From NCBI GenBank assembly GCA_017302015.1, contig JAFLEE010000003.1, positions 62,001 through 126,000 of the forward strand: a stretch of DNA of 64,000 nt, read 5' to 3'. This DNA is from Spirochaetota bacterium (lineage in GTDB: Bacteria; Spirochaetota; UBA12135; COTS27; JAFLEE01). The notes under the pieces are model-generated. The model saw only the letters and a program-made list of their open reading frames with translations. It was not told the origin of the DNA and searched no databases. Made by a program: the position numbers and the translations under genes. Positions 43,173 through 52,483 of the stretch are shown one piece after another. Numbering within the stretch: the stretch's first letter is position 1; every line of letters starts with the position of its first letter.

Positions 43173-44525
43173 ATGAAACCCATTACGATCCTGATTTTCC
43201 TGCTCGCGGCCGCGACGTTCCTATTCATCGGCTGCGCAGGCGCTGACAAGAGCGACCGTTACGAGAACGGCAAACCGAAGTGGAAGGACAAGGGCGGCAT
43301 CCGCGAGGAATACTACGAGTCGGGCAAATTGGAAGCCAAGGGCCCCTGCGTCAAGGGCATCAAGAGCGGCGAATGGCAGGAGTTCGAAGAGGAATCGGGC
43401 GCGGTCGAGGCCAAGGGCCTCTACAAGGCCGGCGCAAAAGACGGCGTGTGGCAGGGGCTCTACCCCTCCGGAAAGATCCGTTCCACCACCGTCTGGACCA
43501 ACCGGAGCAAGAACGGACCCTTCGTCACCTTCCACGAGAGCGGCGCCACCAATTCCATGGTCGTGCTCTCCAACAAGAAGGAAGTCGGCCCCTATGTGCA
43601 ATTTTTCGAGAACAAGAAACTGAGCGTCGAGGGCCAATACACCAACGGGATGAAGATGGGCGTGTGGACCTACTACGAGGCCAAGGGCGGGCTCAAAGAG
43701 AAGGGCGAACTCGTCACCGACAGCAAACGCATGGCCCAGAAAAACGGCCCCTGGGAGTTCTATAAGAACGGGGTGCTCAGCGCAAAAGCCGTCATGGACA
43801 TGAGTTACACCAACGGGCCATACACCGGCTATTATTCCAACGGACAGATCGAGTCCAAGGTCCAGTTCTCCAGCAATAACAAGACCGGCCCCGAAATCTC
43901 CTTCTACCCCGACGGGGCCAAGAAGTCGGAGGGCAATTGGGAGAACGGCCTTCGCAGCGGCGAATGGAAGTTCTATTCCGCCAAGGGCTACCTGGTGGAA
44001 AAGGGCCCGTTCATGAACGGCCAAAAGAACGGCGATTTCGAGACCTATTTCCCGGATGGATCGGTGAGGAGCAAGGGCAAATACGAGGCGGGCAAACAGA
44101 AGGGCGCCTGGGTTTATTTCGAGGAGGGCGGGAAGACGAAGCTCATGGAGCTCAATTGGACCGGCGCGACCAAACGCGGTCGGATGAAATTCTATAAAGA
44201 AGGGAAGATTTGGCTGGACTTCGAGACGCAGGTCGTCATGGATGACCGTGAGTTCTTCGGAGGCAACGCCGATAGCGCCCGATATTTCGGGGCGATCAAA
44301 CCCGGGGAAAAACTGCCCAAGATCAAAGCGACCACGGAGGAAGGGGTCAACCTGGATATCCTCAAGGGCGAGTACCTCGTCTATGAGGGCGGGAAACTGA
44401 AACTGCGTGGGGGCTACACCATGATGGGCAAGAACGGCCAATGGGATATGTTCGATCCGCCAGGGAGCAAAAAACCTCTTCGGACTGAGAATTACAAGAA
44501 CGGCGACAAGGTGGAACCAAAGTAA
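43173..44525 (+). CDS. MORN-repeat lipoprotein
   Basis: The 450-residue protein has a lipoprotein signal (lipobox FIGC, Cys21) and many MORN_2/YwqK-type repeats, for example ENGKPKWKDKGGIREEYYES, SGEWQEFEEESGAVEAKGLY, KMGVWTYYEAKGGLKEKGEL and NGQWDMFDPPG. The repeat has a spacing of about 20-24 residues with a conserved G-x-W/P and aromatic pair. Such repeats form a long beta structure and are found on cell-surface proteins. It probably sits in the outer-membrane inner leaflet or cell surface as a scaffold. Confidence 0.88.
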   Translation: MKPITILIFLLAAATFLFIGCAGADKSDRYENGKPKWKDKGGIREEYYESGKLEAKGPCVKGIKSGEWQEFEEESGAVEAKGLYKAGAKDGVWQGLYPSGKIRSTTVWTNRSKNGPFVTFHESGATNSMVVLSNKKEVGPYVQFFENKKLSVEGQYTNGMKMGVWTYYEAKGGLKEKGELVTDSKRMAQKNGPWEFYKNGVLSAKAVMDMSYTNGPYTGYYSNGQIESKVQFSSNNKTGPEISFYPDGAKKSEGNWENGLRSGEWKFYSAKGYLVEKGPFMNGQKNGDFETYFPDGSVRSKGKYEAGKQKGAWVYFEEGGKTKLMELNWTGATKRGRMKFYKEGKIWLDFETQVVMDDREFFGGNADSARYFGAIKPGEKLPKIKATTEEGVNLDILKGEYLVYEGGKLKLRGGYTMMGKNGQWDMFDPPGSKKPLRTENYKNGDKVEPK

Positions 44526-44553
44526 GATTCGCCCTCGAAAGGGATGCCCTCTG

Positions 44554-46257
44554 ATGATAAATAAAATCCGCCTTCTGCTCCTCTGCGGCGCCCTGGTGGC
44601 GCCGCTCTTCGCCGGGAACCGGGTCCGCATCGTCGTGAAGACGATCACCGTCGGCGCCAAGATCGATCCGGGCATCCAAGACGCCATCGCCACCGAGTTC
44701 GAGAGCAAACTCGCGGGGATCCAAAAATTCGAACTCATCGACCGCAGTCAGGTGAAAAGCATCCTCGAGGAGAAGGCCCTTGAAGAATCGGGCATCGCCT
44801 GCGAAGACGACAAGTGCAACCTCCGTTTCGCCGTGAAGATCAAGGCTCAAGTGGCCGTCAGCGCCAAGATCTACCGTCTGAGCGACACGGTCTTCACCAT
44901 CTCCGCCAAATTCCTCAACGTCGAAAAAGGCACCCCTGAGATCGTCAATAGCCATAAATTCTCCAAACTCGACGAAATCGACAAGGCGGTGCAGAAAATT
45001 TGCACGGAATACGCGGAACGCGTCCCGCGCTACGGGGAAGTGATCAAGCGCGATGGCGCCAAGGTATTCGTCAACCTCGGAACGGACGACAATCTATTGG
45101 AAGAGCAGGAAGTCGAGGTGGTCCGACTCGAGGCCATCATGAACGAGGCGACGGGCGAACTCGCGGGCTATACGGAGGATTCCATCGCCAAGGGAAAACT
45201 CGTCAAGATGAACGCGGCCCTCTCGCAGATCTTCTTCATCGACAAGAAGAAGAAGCAGGAAGAGATCGCGGAGAAGATCAAAATCCAAGATCGCGTGAAT
45301 CTCGTGGTTTCGGAAGAGGGCAAGCGGCGGTTCGCGGACAAATTCGTGAGCGAGGCCAGGGTCTACCTCAAGAACAATAACTTGGAAGAGGCGAAGAATT
45401 CCGTGGAGAAGGCGCTCAATTACCTTCCGAAAGACGGCGACCTCATCAAAATGCGCGCTTCGATCCTCAACAAAATCGACGAAGAGAACGTGAAGATGGC
45501 GGACCAGCGGGAGAAGGACCGAATCCGCCGGGAGGCCGAAGAGCGCAAACGCCAGGAATCTTCTGCGCGCAGCACGTCTTCGAGCCGAAGCTACTCCTCG
45601 TCGTCTTCCAGATCCTCCAGCATCCGCATCGGGAGCGGGAGCGCAGGGGACGCCGTTCGGAAAGCGGGCTTTTCCCTCGGCTACAATTACCTTATCCCGC
45701 AAAAAGAAACGCTCTTCGGTACGTTCTTCAACGGCATCGGCGGCGTCAACGCGGGGCTCCTGTCCCCGAAAGATATCTTTTTCTTGTACGGAAGCGCCTA
45801 TTTTTTTCAAAACGATGCCGATCCGACCAAGCTCCTGACCACCTATACGAGCGTGAAGGCTTTCATGTTCGATCTCCACGGGATCCTTAATTTGAGCCTC
45901 CCCATCGGTCCGTTCGTTCCCCATGCGGGCATCGGGATGTTCTACCGGTATTTCATGCTGCGCATCGAAGACCCATCCATCGCGACGACGACCCAAGCGT
46001 TCGAGAGCCCGCATTGGGGGCTTGGATGGGAACCCATGGTCGGCCTCACCATCTATTTCGGGAACGTCGGGCTTGATTTCCGCTTCGCCTATCAATATGT
46101 GCTGGCGAATACGTTCGAGATGGACTTAACTTCGTCCTCCAGCAGCTTGATCAAGGATCGGACGGAAGCCTTGAACGATCTGAAGGGCGCCGAAAGAGAC
46201 AATCGATTGGGCATCGGCGGATTCAATCTCAGCGCCGATATCTTCATCCGGCTGTGA
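44554..46257 (+). CDS. CsgG-like domain fused to an outer-membrane beta-barrel
   Basis: The 567-residue protein has a signal peptide (MINKIRLLLLCGALVAPLFA). Domain 1 (about 22-150) has the CsgG/TolB-N look: RIVVKTITVGAKIDPG, FELIDRSQVKSILEEKALEE, then AQVAVSAKIYRLSDTVFT. Domain 2 (about 155-235, YGEVIKRDGAKVFVNLGTDD) resembles the FlgT C-terminal module. TPR-like helices (about 260-300) and a charged coiled coil lead to a Ser-rich linker (about 337-362). The last 200 residues form a beta-barrel with alternating strands, ending in SADIFIRL. The two-part build suggests a periplasmic sensor or assembly domain anchored by its own barrel. Confidence 0.8.
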   Translation: MINKIRLLLLCGALVAPLFAGNRVRIVVKTITVGAKIDPGIQDAIATEFESKLAGIQKFELIDRSQVKSILEEKALEESGIACEDDKCNLRFAVKIKAQVAVSAKIYRLSDTVFTISAKFLNVEKGTPEIVNSHKFSKLDEIDKAVQKICTEYAERVPRYGEVIKRDGAKVFVNLGTDDNLLEEQEVEVVRLEAIMNEATGELAGYTEDSIAKGKLVKMNAALSQIFFIDKKKKQEEIAEKIKIQDRVNLVVSEEGKRRFADKFVSEARVYLKNNNLEEAKNSVEKALNYLPKDGDLIKMRASILNKIDEENVKMADQREKDRIRREAEERKRQESSARSTSSSRSYSSSSSRSSSIRIGSGSAGDAVRKAGFSLGYNYLIPQKETLFGTFFNGIGGVNAGLLSPKDIFFLYGSAYFFQNDADPTKLLTTYTSVKAFMFDLHGILNLSLPIGPFVPHAGIGMFYRYFMLRIEDPSIATTTQAFESPHWGLGWEPMVGLTIYFGNVGLDFRFAYQYVLANTFEMDLTSSSSSLIKDRTEALNDLKGAERDNRLGIGGFNLSADIFIRL

Positions 46258-46270
46258 ACGGCAAGGGAGC

Positions 46271-46825
46271 GTGATCAAGATGAAACAAGCCCTGCTCGCC
46301 ACGACCCTCGGGACCGCGCTGTTAGCGCTGGTCTCATGCCCCGCCTCCAATGGCCACGCGCCCTTCGATGTGCTCAACGGGGATATTTCGCTCAATCAGG
46401 CGCTTGCGGACAATAGCGCGGTGAAGATCGTCACGCTCGATAGCCTTTCCTCGAGCTATTCCAGCGCTTCGCGAACGGGGACGCTTTCGGTCTCCGTTTC
46501 GATCCAGAACGGGTCCAGCAGCTCCTATACCTTCAAGACCACCGACACCGTCGAGTTTTTTTATACCGGCGAGTCCAATCTTCAAGCGCTCTACCAGACC
46601 AATTCAACCGCTGGAAGTCTGGGCAAATACACTTTTTTCAGTTATAGCTCAGGGACTTCGATCTCTGGAGGTTCAACAGGAACTGTTTCCATCCCGGTGA
46701 ACATGACCACGAACATGGTCGTGACGAAACGATATTATATCGGCGCCTACGCGAGGATAAACAGTAAAGACTCAAAGATCGCAACCAACGACTTGTATAA
46801 GTTGGTGAAGGTCACGGCGAACTAA
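46271..46825 (+). CDS. Small lipoprotein of unknown function
   Basis: Starts at GTG 46271 or, more likely, ATG 46280 after AAGGGAGCG. From the ATG, the signal MKQALLATTLGTALLALVSC has a lipobox LVSC at Cys20. The mature part of about 160 residues is Ser/Thr/Tyr-rich and beta-strand-like (SSSYTFKTTDTVEFFYTGE), with a YYIGAYARINSKDSKIATND end. Its 3' half is visibly AT-richer than the rest of the cluster. No family is recognised. It ends 5 bases before the convergent comM/yifB gene. Confidence 0.75.
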   Translation: MIKMKQALLATTLGTALLALVSCPASNGHAPFDVLNGDISLNQALADNSAVKIVTLDSLSSSYSSASRTGTLSVSVSIQNGSSSSYTFKTTDTVEFFYTGESNLQALYQTNSTAGSLGKYTFFSYSSGTSISGGSTGTVSIPVNMTTNMVVTKRYYIGAYARINSKDSKIATNDLYKLVKVTAN

Positions 46826-46829
46826 AAGC

Positions 46830-48335
46830 CTAGGCCGCGGTCGCCCACTTGGGGCGGCAAAATTGCAGGGCGGCGTAGAGATGCTCTTCACGGGGATCTT
46901 TGGATTCCCCGAGGTTTCCATCGAGCAGCGCGAGGGTGGCCGCGGCCCGCAGGACGCTCCCGACCCGTCTAAGGCTGACGAGGCCCCGGGTGTACGCATC
47001 GCGTAGGATCGCCTGGAGTTGGGGGGAGCCCTCAAGGTGCCGCCGTAGTCGATCGGGGTTCAGGTGGTCGGGATTTTGGGCGAGCCAATCGGCGGGAAGG
47101 CGCATCTCTTCTTTCAAGGTCGTGGAGGATTTTTGGCCCGTGCGGAACACCTCCGATTCTTTCGGGGAGTGGACGTATAAAATCAAGTCGATGCGGTCCA
47201 GGAGCGGCCCCGAAATACGGGCCATGTAGGCCCGACGGGCACCGTCCGGACAGATGCAGGTGCGCAGTTCATCCCCAAAGAACCCGCAGGGGCATGGGTT
47301 CATGGCGGCCGCCAATTGGAAATCGGAGGGGAACGTCGCCTGCCAAGAGAGGCGGCTGATCGTCACGCGTTTTTCGGAGAGGGGCGTGCGCAAGGCCTGC
47401 AGGTGCTGGCGCGGGAATTCGGCGAGTTCGTCGAGGAACAGGATCCCGCGGTGCGCGAGTGATATTTCTCCTGGGGTCGGGAAGAGACCGCCGCCGATGA
47501 GGGGGGCCGCGCTCACGCCGCTATGGACTTCCCGGAAAGGGGGATCGCGCACAAGATGGCGCACCGGGTGGCCGCCCGCGGCGTGGATTCGGGTGACCTC
47601 GAGGCTCTCGTCTTCGGAGAGTTTGGGGAGCAGGGTCGGGATCCGGCGAAGGAGGAGGGTTTTACCGCAGCCGGGAGATCCGATGAGAAGGAGGTTCATG
47701 CGCGCCAAGATCGCCAGTTGGATGGCGCGGATGGCCGAGGTATTGCCCCAGACTTGGGAATAATCCAGGTGCTCAGGATGGGTTGCGCCCTCCGGTTCCT
47801 GGGCGGGCGGGAGTTCGGGCTTTCGGTTTCCCTCCATGACGTCGATGGCTTCCGAGAGGGTCTCGACGGGATGGTGGAGGAGGTCGCGAAAATGGGAAAG
47901 TTCACCCCGGTTCGCCGAGGGAAACAGGAGCCGGTTCATGTGGCCTCGGAGGGAGAGGGCGGCATTGAAGAGGCCCGTGCAACGCTGGAGGCGGCCGTCG
48001 AGGGAAAGTTCGCCGGCGACGAGGGTATCAAGGGGGACATCGGAGGCCCGGACCTGTCCCGTGGCGATGAGGAGACCGAGGGCGATGGGAAGATCGAAGC
48101 CCGTGCCGCGTTTTCGCCGTTCGGCCGGGGCCAAATTGACCGTAATGCTGCCGGGGGGGATGGCGAATCCGAAATGACGCAGCGATTGGAAGATGCGCTC
48201 GCGCGATTCGCGTATGGCCGCGTCGGCGAGCCCGATGATTTCGAAGCGGGGGAGGCCGGGGGAAACGGTGACTTCCACATCGACCGACTCGGCTTCGAGG
48301 CCTTGGAGGGAATAGGATTTAAGCAAAGCGTACAT
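46830..48335 (-). CDS. comM: YifB/ComM Mg-chelatase-like AAA+ ATPase
   Basis: The chosen ATG at 48333-48335 gives 501 residues with MYALLKSYSLQGLEAESVDV, the standard YifB start. An N-terminal Lon-protease-like fold (about 1-160) precedes an AAA+ domain with Walker A LLIGSPGCGKTLLLRRIPTL, GILFLDELAEFPRQHLQAL and AMNPCPCGFFGDELRTC (Zn-binding insert). ComM is a helicase that drives branch migration in natural transformation in some bacteria. The gene stands alone and is divergent from the DUF2225 gene. Confidence 0.93.
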   Translation of the reverse strand: MYALLKSYSLQGLEAESVDVEVTVSPGLPRFEIIGLADAAIRESRERIFQSLRHFGFAIPPGSITVNLAPAERRKRGTGFDLPIALGLLIATGQVRASDVPLDTLVAGELSLDGRLQRCTGLFNAALSLRGHMNRLLFPSANRGELSHFRDLLHHPVETLSEAIDVMEGNRKPELPPAQEPEGATHPEHLDYSQVWGNTSAIRAIQLAILARMNLLLIGSPGCGKTLLLRRIPTLLPKLSEDESLEVTRIHAAGGHPVRHLVRDPPFREVHSGVSAAPLIGGGLFPTPGEISLAHRGILFLDELAEFPRQHLQALRTPLSEKRVTISRLSWQATFPSDFQLAAAMNPCPCGFFGDELRTCICPDGARRAYMARISGPLLDRIDLILYVHSPKESEVFRTGQKSSTTLKEEMRLPADWLAQNPDHLNPDRLRRHLEGSPQLQAILRDAYTRGLVSLRRVGSVLRAAATLALLDGNLGESKDPREEHLYAALQFCRPKWATAA

Positions 48336-48431
48336 GGCGCACTCCATATCCTCCATACCCGCATGCGCCGGAATCCCGCGAAATTATTGGGGAGTGGAAA
48401 TGCTAAAATCACCCACGGCCAAGGGGGGTTC

Positions 48432-49376
48432 ATGGGCGACGACCTTCTCGATTTTCTCGACGACTTGGATAAAAAACCGCTGGCCGCGAAACCGGCGGCC
48501 ATGGAATCCAAACCGGCTCCCGATCCGGCGGCCAAGGAGAATCAGGCCAAGCAGCCTCCGAAGGAAAAGGAGGACCCGATCCTCCTCATCCGCGTCCAAT
48601 GCCCGCTTTGCCAGGGAACGCTCATCGAGCACCAGGAACTCAAGGCGAAGAGCGTCACGATCTCCCTCGACCGGTTTTGCGTCCCGCTTTTCGGGGAATC
48701 GGCGAAATACAAGACGGTGGATTACAACCTCAAGTCGGTGACGGTGTGCCCCCAATGCCTCTTCGCCAGCCCCGATCGCCGGGATTTCATCGGGAAGAAC
48801 CCGGTGACCGGGAAGCCGGATAAGTCGCAGCTCTCCGAGAACATCCTCAAGGAACTCGGGGAATCAAAAGGGGCGCGCCAGGAGATCTACCGCAAATTTT
48901 CCGGCGGTCCGAACCTCTTCGAGCACGAGCGAACCCGTAAGATGGCGGTGCTGAGTTACCACCTCTCCATCCACCGGGCCACCGCCGAGATCAAGTTCAA
49001 GAATCCGCGGGCCTATTTTAAAAGGGGCTTCACCTGGGCCAAGATCGCCCTCCTCGAGCGCCAGGAGGGCCGGGACGGCAAGGCGGCGCTGGAAAACGCG
49101 CGCAAAGACTACGAAGTCGCCTTCACCGCCTGGGATTTCCCCAACGACGAATACGGATTCCAGACCGTCTACAGCATGGGCGCGATCTGGTACTATAGCG
49201 GCAATAAGGACGAGGCCACCAAATACGTGTCTCTTTTAGATAAATACCGCATGGACCTGGAGCAGAAGGCGAAGAAAGACTCCGCGATCCAGACGGGCCC
49301 GATCCGCAAATGGGTCGGGATCGCCCGGGATATGTGGGAACGCAAGGACGAGCCCGGATGGTGGGACGTCAAATAG
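48432..49376 (+). CDS. DUF2225 family protein with zinc-ribbon Cys pairs
   Basis: The ATG at 48432 follows AAGGGGGG and gives 314 residues; the open frame upstream is antisense to comM. The N-terminal 50 residues are Ala/Pro/Lys-rich. Cys pairs VQCPLCQGTL and VCPQCLFASPDRRDF form a probable zinc site. The rest is helical (YHLSIHRATAEIKFKN, AYFKRGFTWAKIALLERQEG) with TPR-like features. This is the build of DUF2225 proteins of unknown function, common in spirochaetes. TAAAAT about 27 bases upstream may be the -10. Confidence 0.85.
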   Translation: MGDDLLDFLDDLDKKPLAAKPAAMESKPAPDPAAKENQAKQPPKEKEDPILLIRVQCPLCQGTLIEHQELKAKSVTISLDRFCVPLFGESAKYKTVDYNLKSVTVCPQCLFASPDRRDFIGKNPVTGKPDKSQLSENILKELGESKGARQEIYRKFSGGPNLFEHERTRKMAVLSYHLSIHRATAEIKFKNPRAYFKRGFTWAKIALLERQEGRDGKAALENARKDYEVAFTAWDFPNDEYGFQTVYSMGAIWYYSGNKDEATKYVSLLDKYRMDLEQKAKKDSAIQTGPIRKWVGIARDMWERKDEPGWWDVK

Positions 49377-49386
49377 GCCTAGCGGC

Positions 49387-50862
49387 CTAGGACCGACGTT
49401 TTTCGGGCCGGGTCGCCAGGTCGTCGAGGACGGTCTCGAGCGCCATGCTCCGTGAGCCCTTCAAGTAGACGAGATCGCCCTTTCGGAGGGCGCGTCCCAG
49501 GGTTTGGGCCAATTCCTTTTTTTCCGCAAAATGGCGGCTGAAGGTGAGCCGACCCGCCCCGCGGTAGAGGTGTTGGCAGAGGGGTCCGAAGGTCCATAAG
49601 TTCGTGAAGCCCAATTTGCGAACCCAGCGCCCGGCCTGCTCGTGCTCGGAGGCGCCAGCGGCCCCCAACTCGAGCATATCCGCCAGGACGAGGTGCTTCG
49701 TGCCCCGGCAGGGGTATTCTGAGACCGTTCTCAGGCCGAGGAGGAGGGAGTCGGGGTTGCTATTGTAAGCGTCGTTGATGAAGGTGACCCCACGGCGGGT
49801 GCGGATCTCCATGCGTTTGGAACTCGCCGGTTTGAAATCGGCGAGGCGTTTGGGGAGGAGGCGGGAGGGGACGCCCAGTTCATCGGCGACCGCGACCGCC
49901 GCGACGGAGGCCAACTCTCCGGCGCGCCCGGGGGAACCGAGGGTGGTCTTCAGGTTCGATCGGCCGGGGCGCTTAAGTTCGAGAATGGAACGGAGTCCCG
50001 AACCGAAGCCGATGCGGCGCGCGGCGACCATGGGGCGCGGGGCGCCTTGTTTCTGGCGCGAAGAAGGGGCGTTTGCTTGCCACCCCTCCAATCGATACGG
50101 TTTCAATTTGGGCCCCGGAAAAGAGGCTTTAAATTTAGTGAAATACCGGCGGATGTAAGGGTCGTCCCACCATGCGAAGGCGGAGGCCCCCGTGGTTGCG
50201 AGATGGTCGTAGAGTTCAAACTCGGCCCGGGCGACCCCGTCGAGGTCGCCGAAGAACTCCAGGTGCTCCCGGCCGATGGAAGTCACTAGGCCGTGGGTCG
50301 GCTCGACGATGCGGCAGAGGGCCTCGACTTCGCCGAAGTGGTTGGTCCCCACTTCGATGACGGCGGCCTCATGGCGTGGGGTCAAACGGAGCAGGGTCAG
50401 GGGCACGCCGATATGGTTATTGAGGTTGCCCTCGGTTTTCAGCACCCGCATCGAGGCGGCGAGGAGATGGGCGAGGAGATCCTTCGTGCCGGTCTTCCCG
50501 TTGGAACCGGCGACCGCCACGATGGGGATGGAAAACCGGCGGCGATGGAGGCGGGCGAGTTCTCCCAAGGCGGCGAGGGTGTCCGGAACGATCACGGCGA
50601 ACGAATCGCGCAAGGCGCTCCGGTGGCGCTCGAAACCGGTGGTGGAAACCACCACGCCCTCGACCCCGCGGGCGGCGACCTCCTTGAGGAAATCGTGGCC
50701 GTCAAACCGGTCCCCTTTGAGAGCCACGAAAAGGTCCCCCGGACCGCAGCGGCGGCTATCGGTGGAGACGCGGCGCAGCGAGGGTTTGGAGCGGCCGTAC
50801 ATGAGAAGCGCACCGGGAATTTGTCGCAGATCGGAGAGGTGGATCACGGGGAATTTTCCCAT
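49387..50862 (-). CDS. murF: UDP-N-acetylmuramoyl-tripeptide--D-alanyl-D-alanine ligase
   Basis: The ATG at 50860-50862 gives 491 residues starting MGKFPVIHLSDLRQIPGALL. The frame runs further upstream, but that is antisense to lysK. The ATP loop is VAVAGSNGKTGTKDLLAHLL, and NHIGVPLTLLRL, VIEVGTNHFGEVEALCRI and FINDAYNSNPDSLLLGLRTV are MurF signatures. It adds D-Ala-D-Ala to the UDP-MurNAc tripeptide in the cytosol, the last soluble step of the peptidoglycan precursor. It is divergent from lysK with a 42-bp gap and is not in a dcw cluster. Confidence 0.95.
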   Translation of the reverse strand: MGKFPVIHLSDLRQIPGALLMYGRSKPSLRRVSTDSRRCGPGDLFVALKGDRFDGHDFLKEVAARGVEGVVVSTTGFERHRSALRDSFAVIVPDTLAALGELARLHRRRFSIPIVAVAGSNGKTGTKDLLAHLLAASMRVLKTEGNLNNHIGVPLTLLRLTPRHEAAVIEVGTNHFGEVEALCRIVEPTHGLVTSIGREHLEFFGDLDGVARAEFELYDHLATTGASAFAWWDDPYIRRYFTKFKASFPGPKLKPYRLEGWQANAPSSRQKQGAPRPMVAARRIGFGSGLRSILELKRPGRSNLKTTLGSPGRAGELASVAAVAVADELGVPSRLLPKRLADFKPASSKRMEIRTRRGVTFINDAYNSNPDSLLLGLRTVSEYPCRGTKHLVLADMLELGAAGASEHEQAGRWVRKLGFTNLWTFGPLCQHLYRGAGRLTFSRHFAEKKELAQTLGRALRKGDLVYLKGSRSMALETVLDDLATRPEKRRS

Positions 50863-50887
50863 GTTTGGGATTGGTGCGGGCGAACCG

Positions 50888-50896
50888 TGGTAGAAT
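50888..50896 (+). promoter_or_regulatory. Extended -10 promoter of lysK
   Basis: TGGTAGAAT ends 8 bases before the ATG at 50905. The transcript start should fall at or just before the ATG, so a leaderless mRNA is expected. The next gene on the other strand (murF) starts 26 bases away. Confidence 0.6.
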
Positions 50897-50904
50897 TCCC
50901 ACCC

Positions 50905-52470
50905 ATGAACCAAGAAGCACACTGGGCGGATGCGGCGGCGGAAGCCCTCATCGCCAAATCCCCCACCCAAGAACTCTTCACCCTGGCCTCGGGGATCACC
51001 CCGTCGGGAACGGTGCACATCGGGAATTTCCGGGAACTCATCACCGTCGATTTCGTGAAGCGGGCCCTGGAGAAGAAGGGGAAGAAAACGCGTTTCATCT
51101 TTTCCTGGGACGATTACGACGTCTTTCGGAAGGTCCCGGCCAATATGCCACGCCAGGAGGAACTCAAGAAATTCCTCGGGAAACCCATCGTCAAGACGCC
51201 CGACCCCTTCGGCAAGGAGAACTCGTACGCCCGCTACCACGAGGTGGCGATGGAGGAGTCCATCCGCAAGGTGGGCATCCAGCCCGAGTTCATCTACCAG
51301 GAGAAGAAGTACCGGGCATCGGCCTACGCCGCGCAGATGCGGGAGGCCCTTGAGCATCGGGGCGAGATCGCCGCCATCCTCGACCAGTACCGGGAGGAGC
51401 CCCTTCCCGCGGATTGGACGCCCGTTTCGGTATTCTGTACGAAGTGCGAAAGCAACGAGACCAAGGTGAAGGCCTGGGACGGCGCTTGGGGCATCACGTA
51501 CGCCTGCCGCGCCTGCCAGCACGGGGAGACCATCGATTTGAGGGAATGCGGCGCCGCGAAGCTGCTTTGGCGCGTGGATTGGCCCATGCGCTGGGGCGTG
51601 GAGAAGGTCGATTTCGAGCCGGGGGGGAAGGACCACTCCACGGCCGGCGGATCCTTCGATACGGCCAAGCAGATCGTCCAGAAAGTGTGGAAGCGCGACC
51701 CCCCCCAATACCTCATGTACGATTTCATACGCATCAAGGGCCGGGGCGGGAAGATCTCCTCCTCCAAGGGCGAGGTGGTGACCCTCGAAGATTGCCTGCG
51801 GATCTACGAACCCGAGATGGTGCGCTGGCTTTTCGCCAGTTACCGCCCCGGGGTCGAGTTCGCCATCAGTTTCGACCTCGACGTCATCAAATACTTCGAA
51901 GATTGGGACCGCCTCGAACGCCGCTACTTCGGACAGGAGGCGGTGGAGGAGGACCAGCGCGCGCAGGCGAAGCGCGTCTATGAACTCTCCATGCTCGACA
52001 AGCCGCCGGCGGCCATGCCCTTCCAACCGGCCTTCCGCCACCTGACGACCGTACTCCAAATCTACCTCTACGACTACGCCAAGACCGCGGCCCATTACGA
52101 GCCCCACTTGAAGACCCCCGAAGACCGAAAGCGGTTCGAGGCCCGGTTCCACTGCGCCGTGAATTGGCTCAGCGAGCACGCGCCGCAGGATTTCAAGTTC
52201 AAACTCCGGGATACCAAGGATTTGCCCCCCATGTCCGAGAACGCTCGGGGGGCTATGGGGCGCCTGGCCGAATGGCTACGGGCGAACGGATCCTCCGACG
52301 AGGAGGCCGTGCAGACGGAGGTGTTCCAAGTGATCAAAGACGGGGGCCTCGAGAGCGCCGAGTTCTTCAAGGCCATGTACCTGGCCCTCATCGGCAAGGA
52401 GAAGGGCCCGAAGCTCGGCCCTTTCATCGTCATCGTCGGCCACGAAAAAGTCGTCTCCCTGATCGCCTGA
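50905..52470 (+). CDS. lysK: Lysyl-tRNA synthetase, class I
   Basis: The 521-residue enzyme has the class I Rossmann signature GTVHIGNFREL (HIGN at 38-41) and a KISSSKG loop at about 283-289. A Cys4-type zinc motif (CTKCESNE and CRACQHGE) lies near 175-205, and the C-terminus is an alpha-helical anticodon-binding domain. Most bacteria use class II LysRS; the class I form is known in archaea, spirochaetes and a few other groups. It charges tRNA-Lys, one gene of which is at 7445-7517. The start fits the leaderless promoter. Confidence 0.95.
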   Translation: MNQEAHWADAAAEALIAKSPTQELFTLASGITPSGTVHIGNFRELITVDFVKRALEKKGKKTRFIFSWDDYDVFRKVPANMPRQEELKKFLGKPIVKTPDPFGKENSYARYHEVAMEESIRKVGIQPEFIYQEKKYRASAYAAQMREALEHRGEIAAILDQYREEPLPADWTPVSVFCTKCESNETKVKAWDGAWGITYACRACQHGETIDLRECGAAKLLWRVDWPMRWGVEKVDFEPGGKDHSTAGGSFDTAKQIVQKVWKRDPPQYLMYDFIRIKGRGGKISSSKGEVVTLEDCLRIYEPEMVRWLFASYRPGVEFAISFDLDVIKYFEDWDRLERRYFGQEAVEEDQRAQAKRVYELSMLDKPPAAMPFQPAFRHLTTVLQIYLYDYAKTAAHYEPHLKTPEDRKRFEARFHCAVNWLSEHAPQDFKFKLRDTKDLPPMSENARGAMGRLAEWLRANGSSDEEAVQTEVFQVIKDGGLESAEFFKAMYLALIGKEKGPKLGPFIVIVGHEKVVSLIA

Positions 52471-52483
52471 GAACGGAGCCCCC

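Noticed and set aside
47523-49376. 617-codon open frame on the plus strand
   Set aside because: The part before 48432 is antisense to comM; only the DUF2225 part has a ribosome-binding site and family motifs.
49387-52179. 930-codon open frame on the minus strand
   Set aside because: Only 49387-50862 is murF; the rest is antisense to lysK and has the composition of a high-GC shadow frame.
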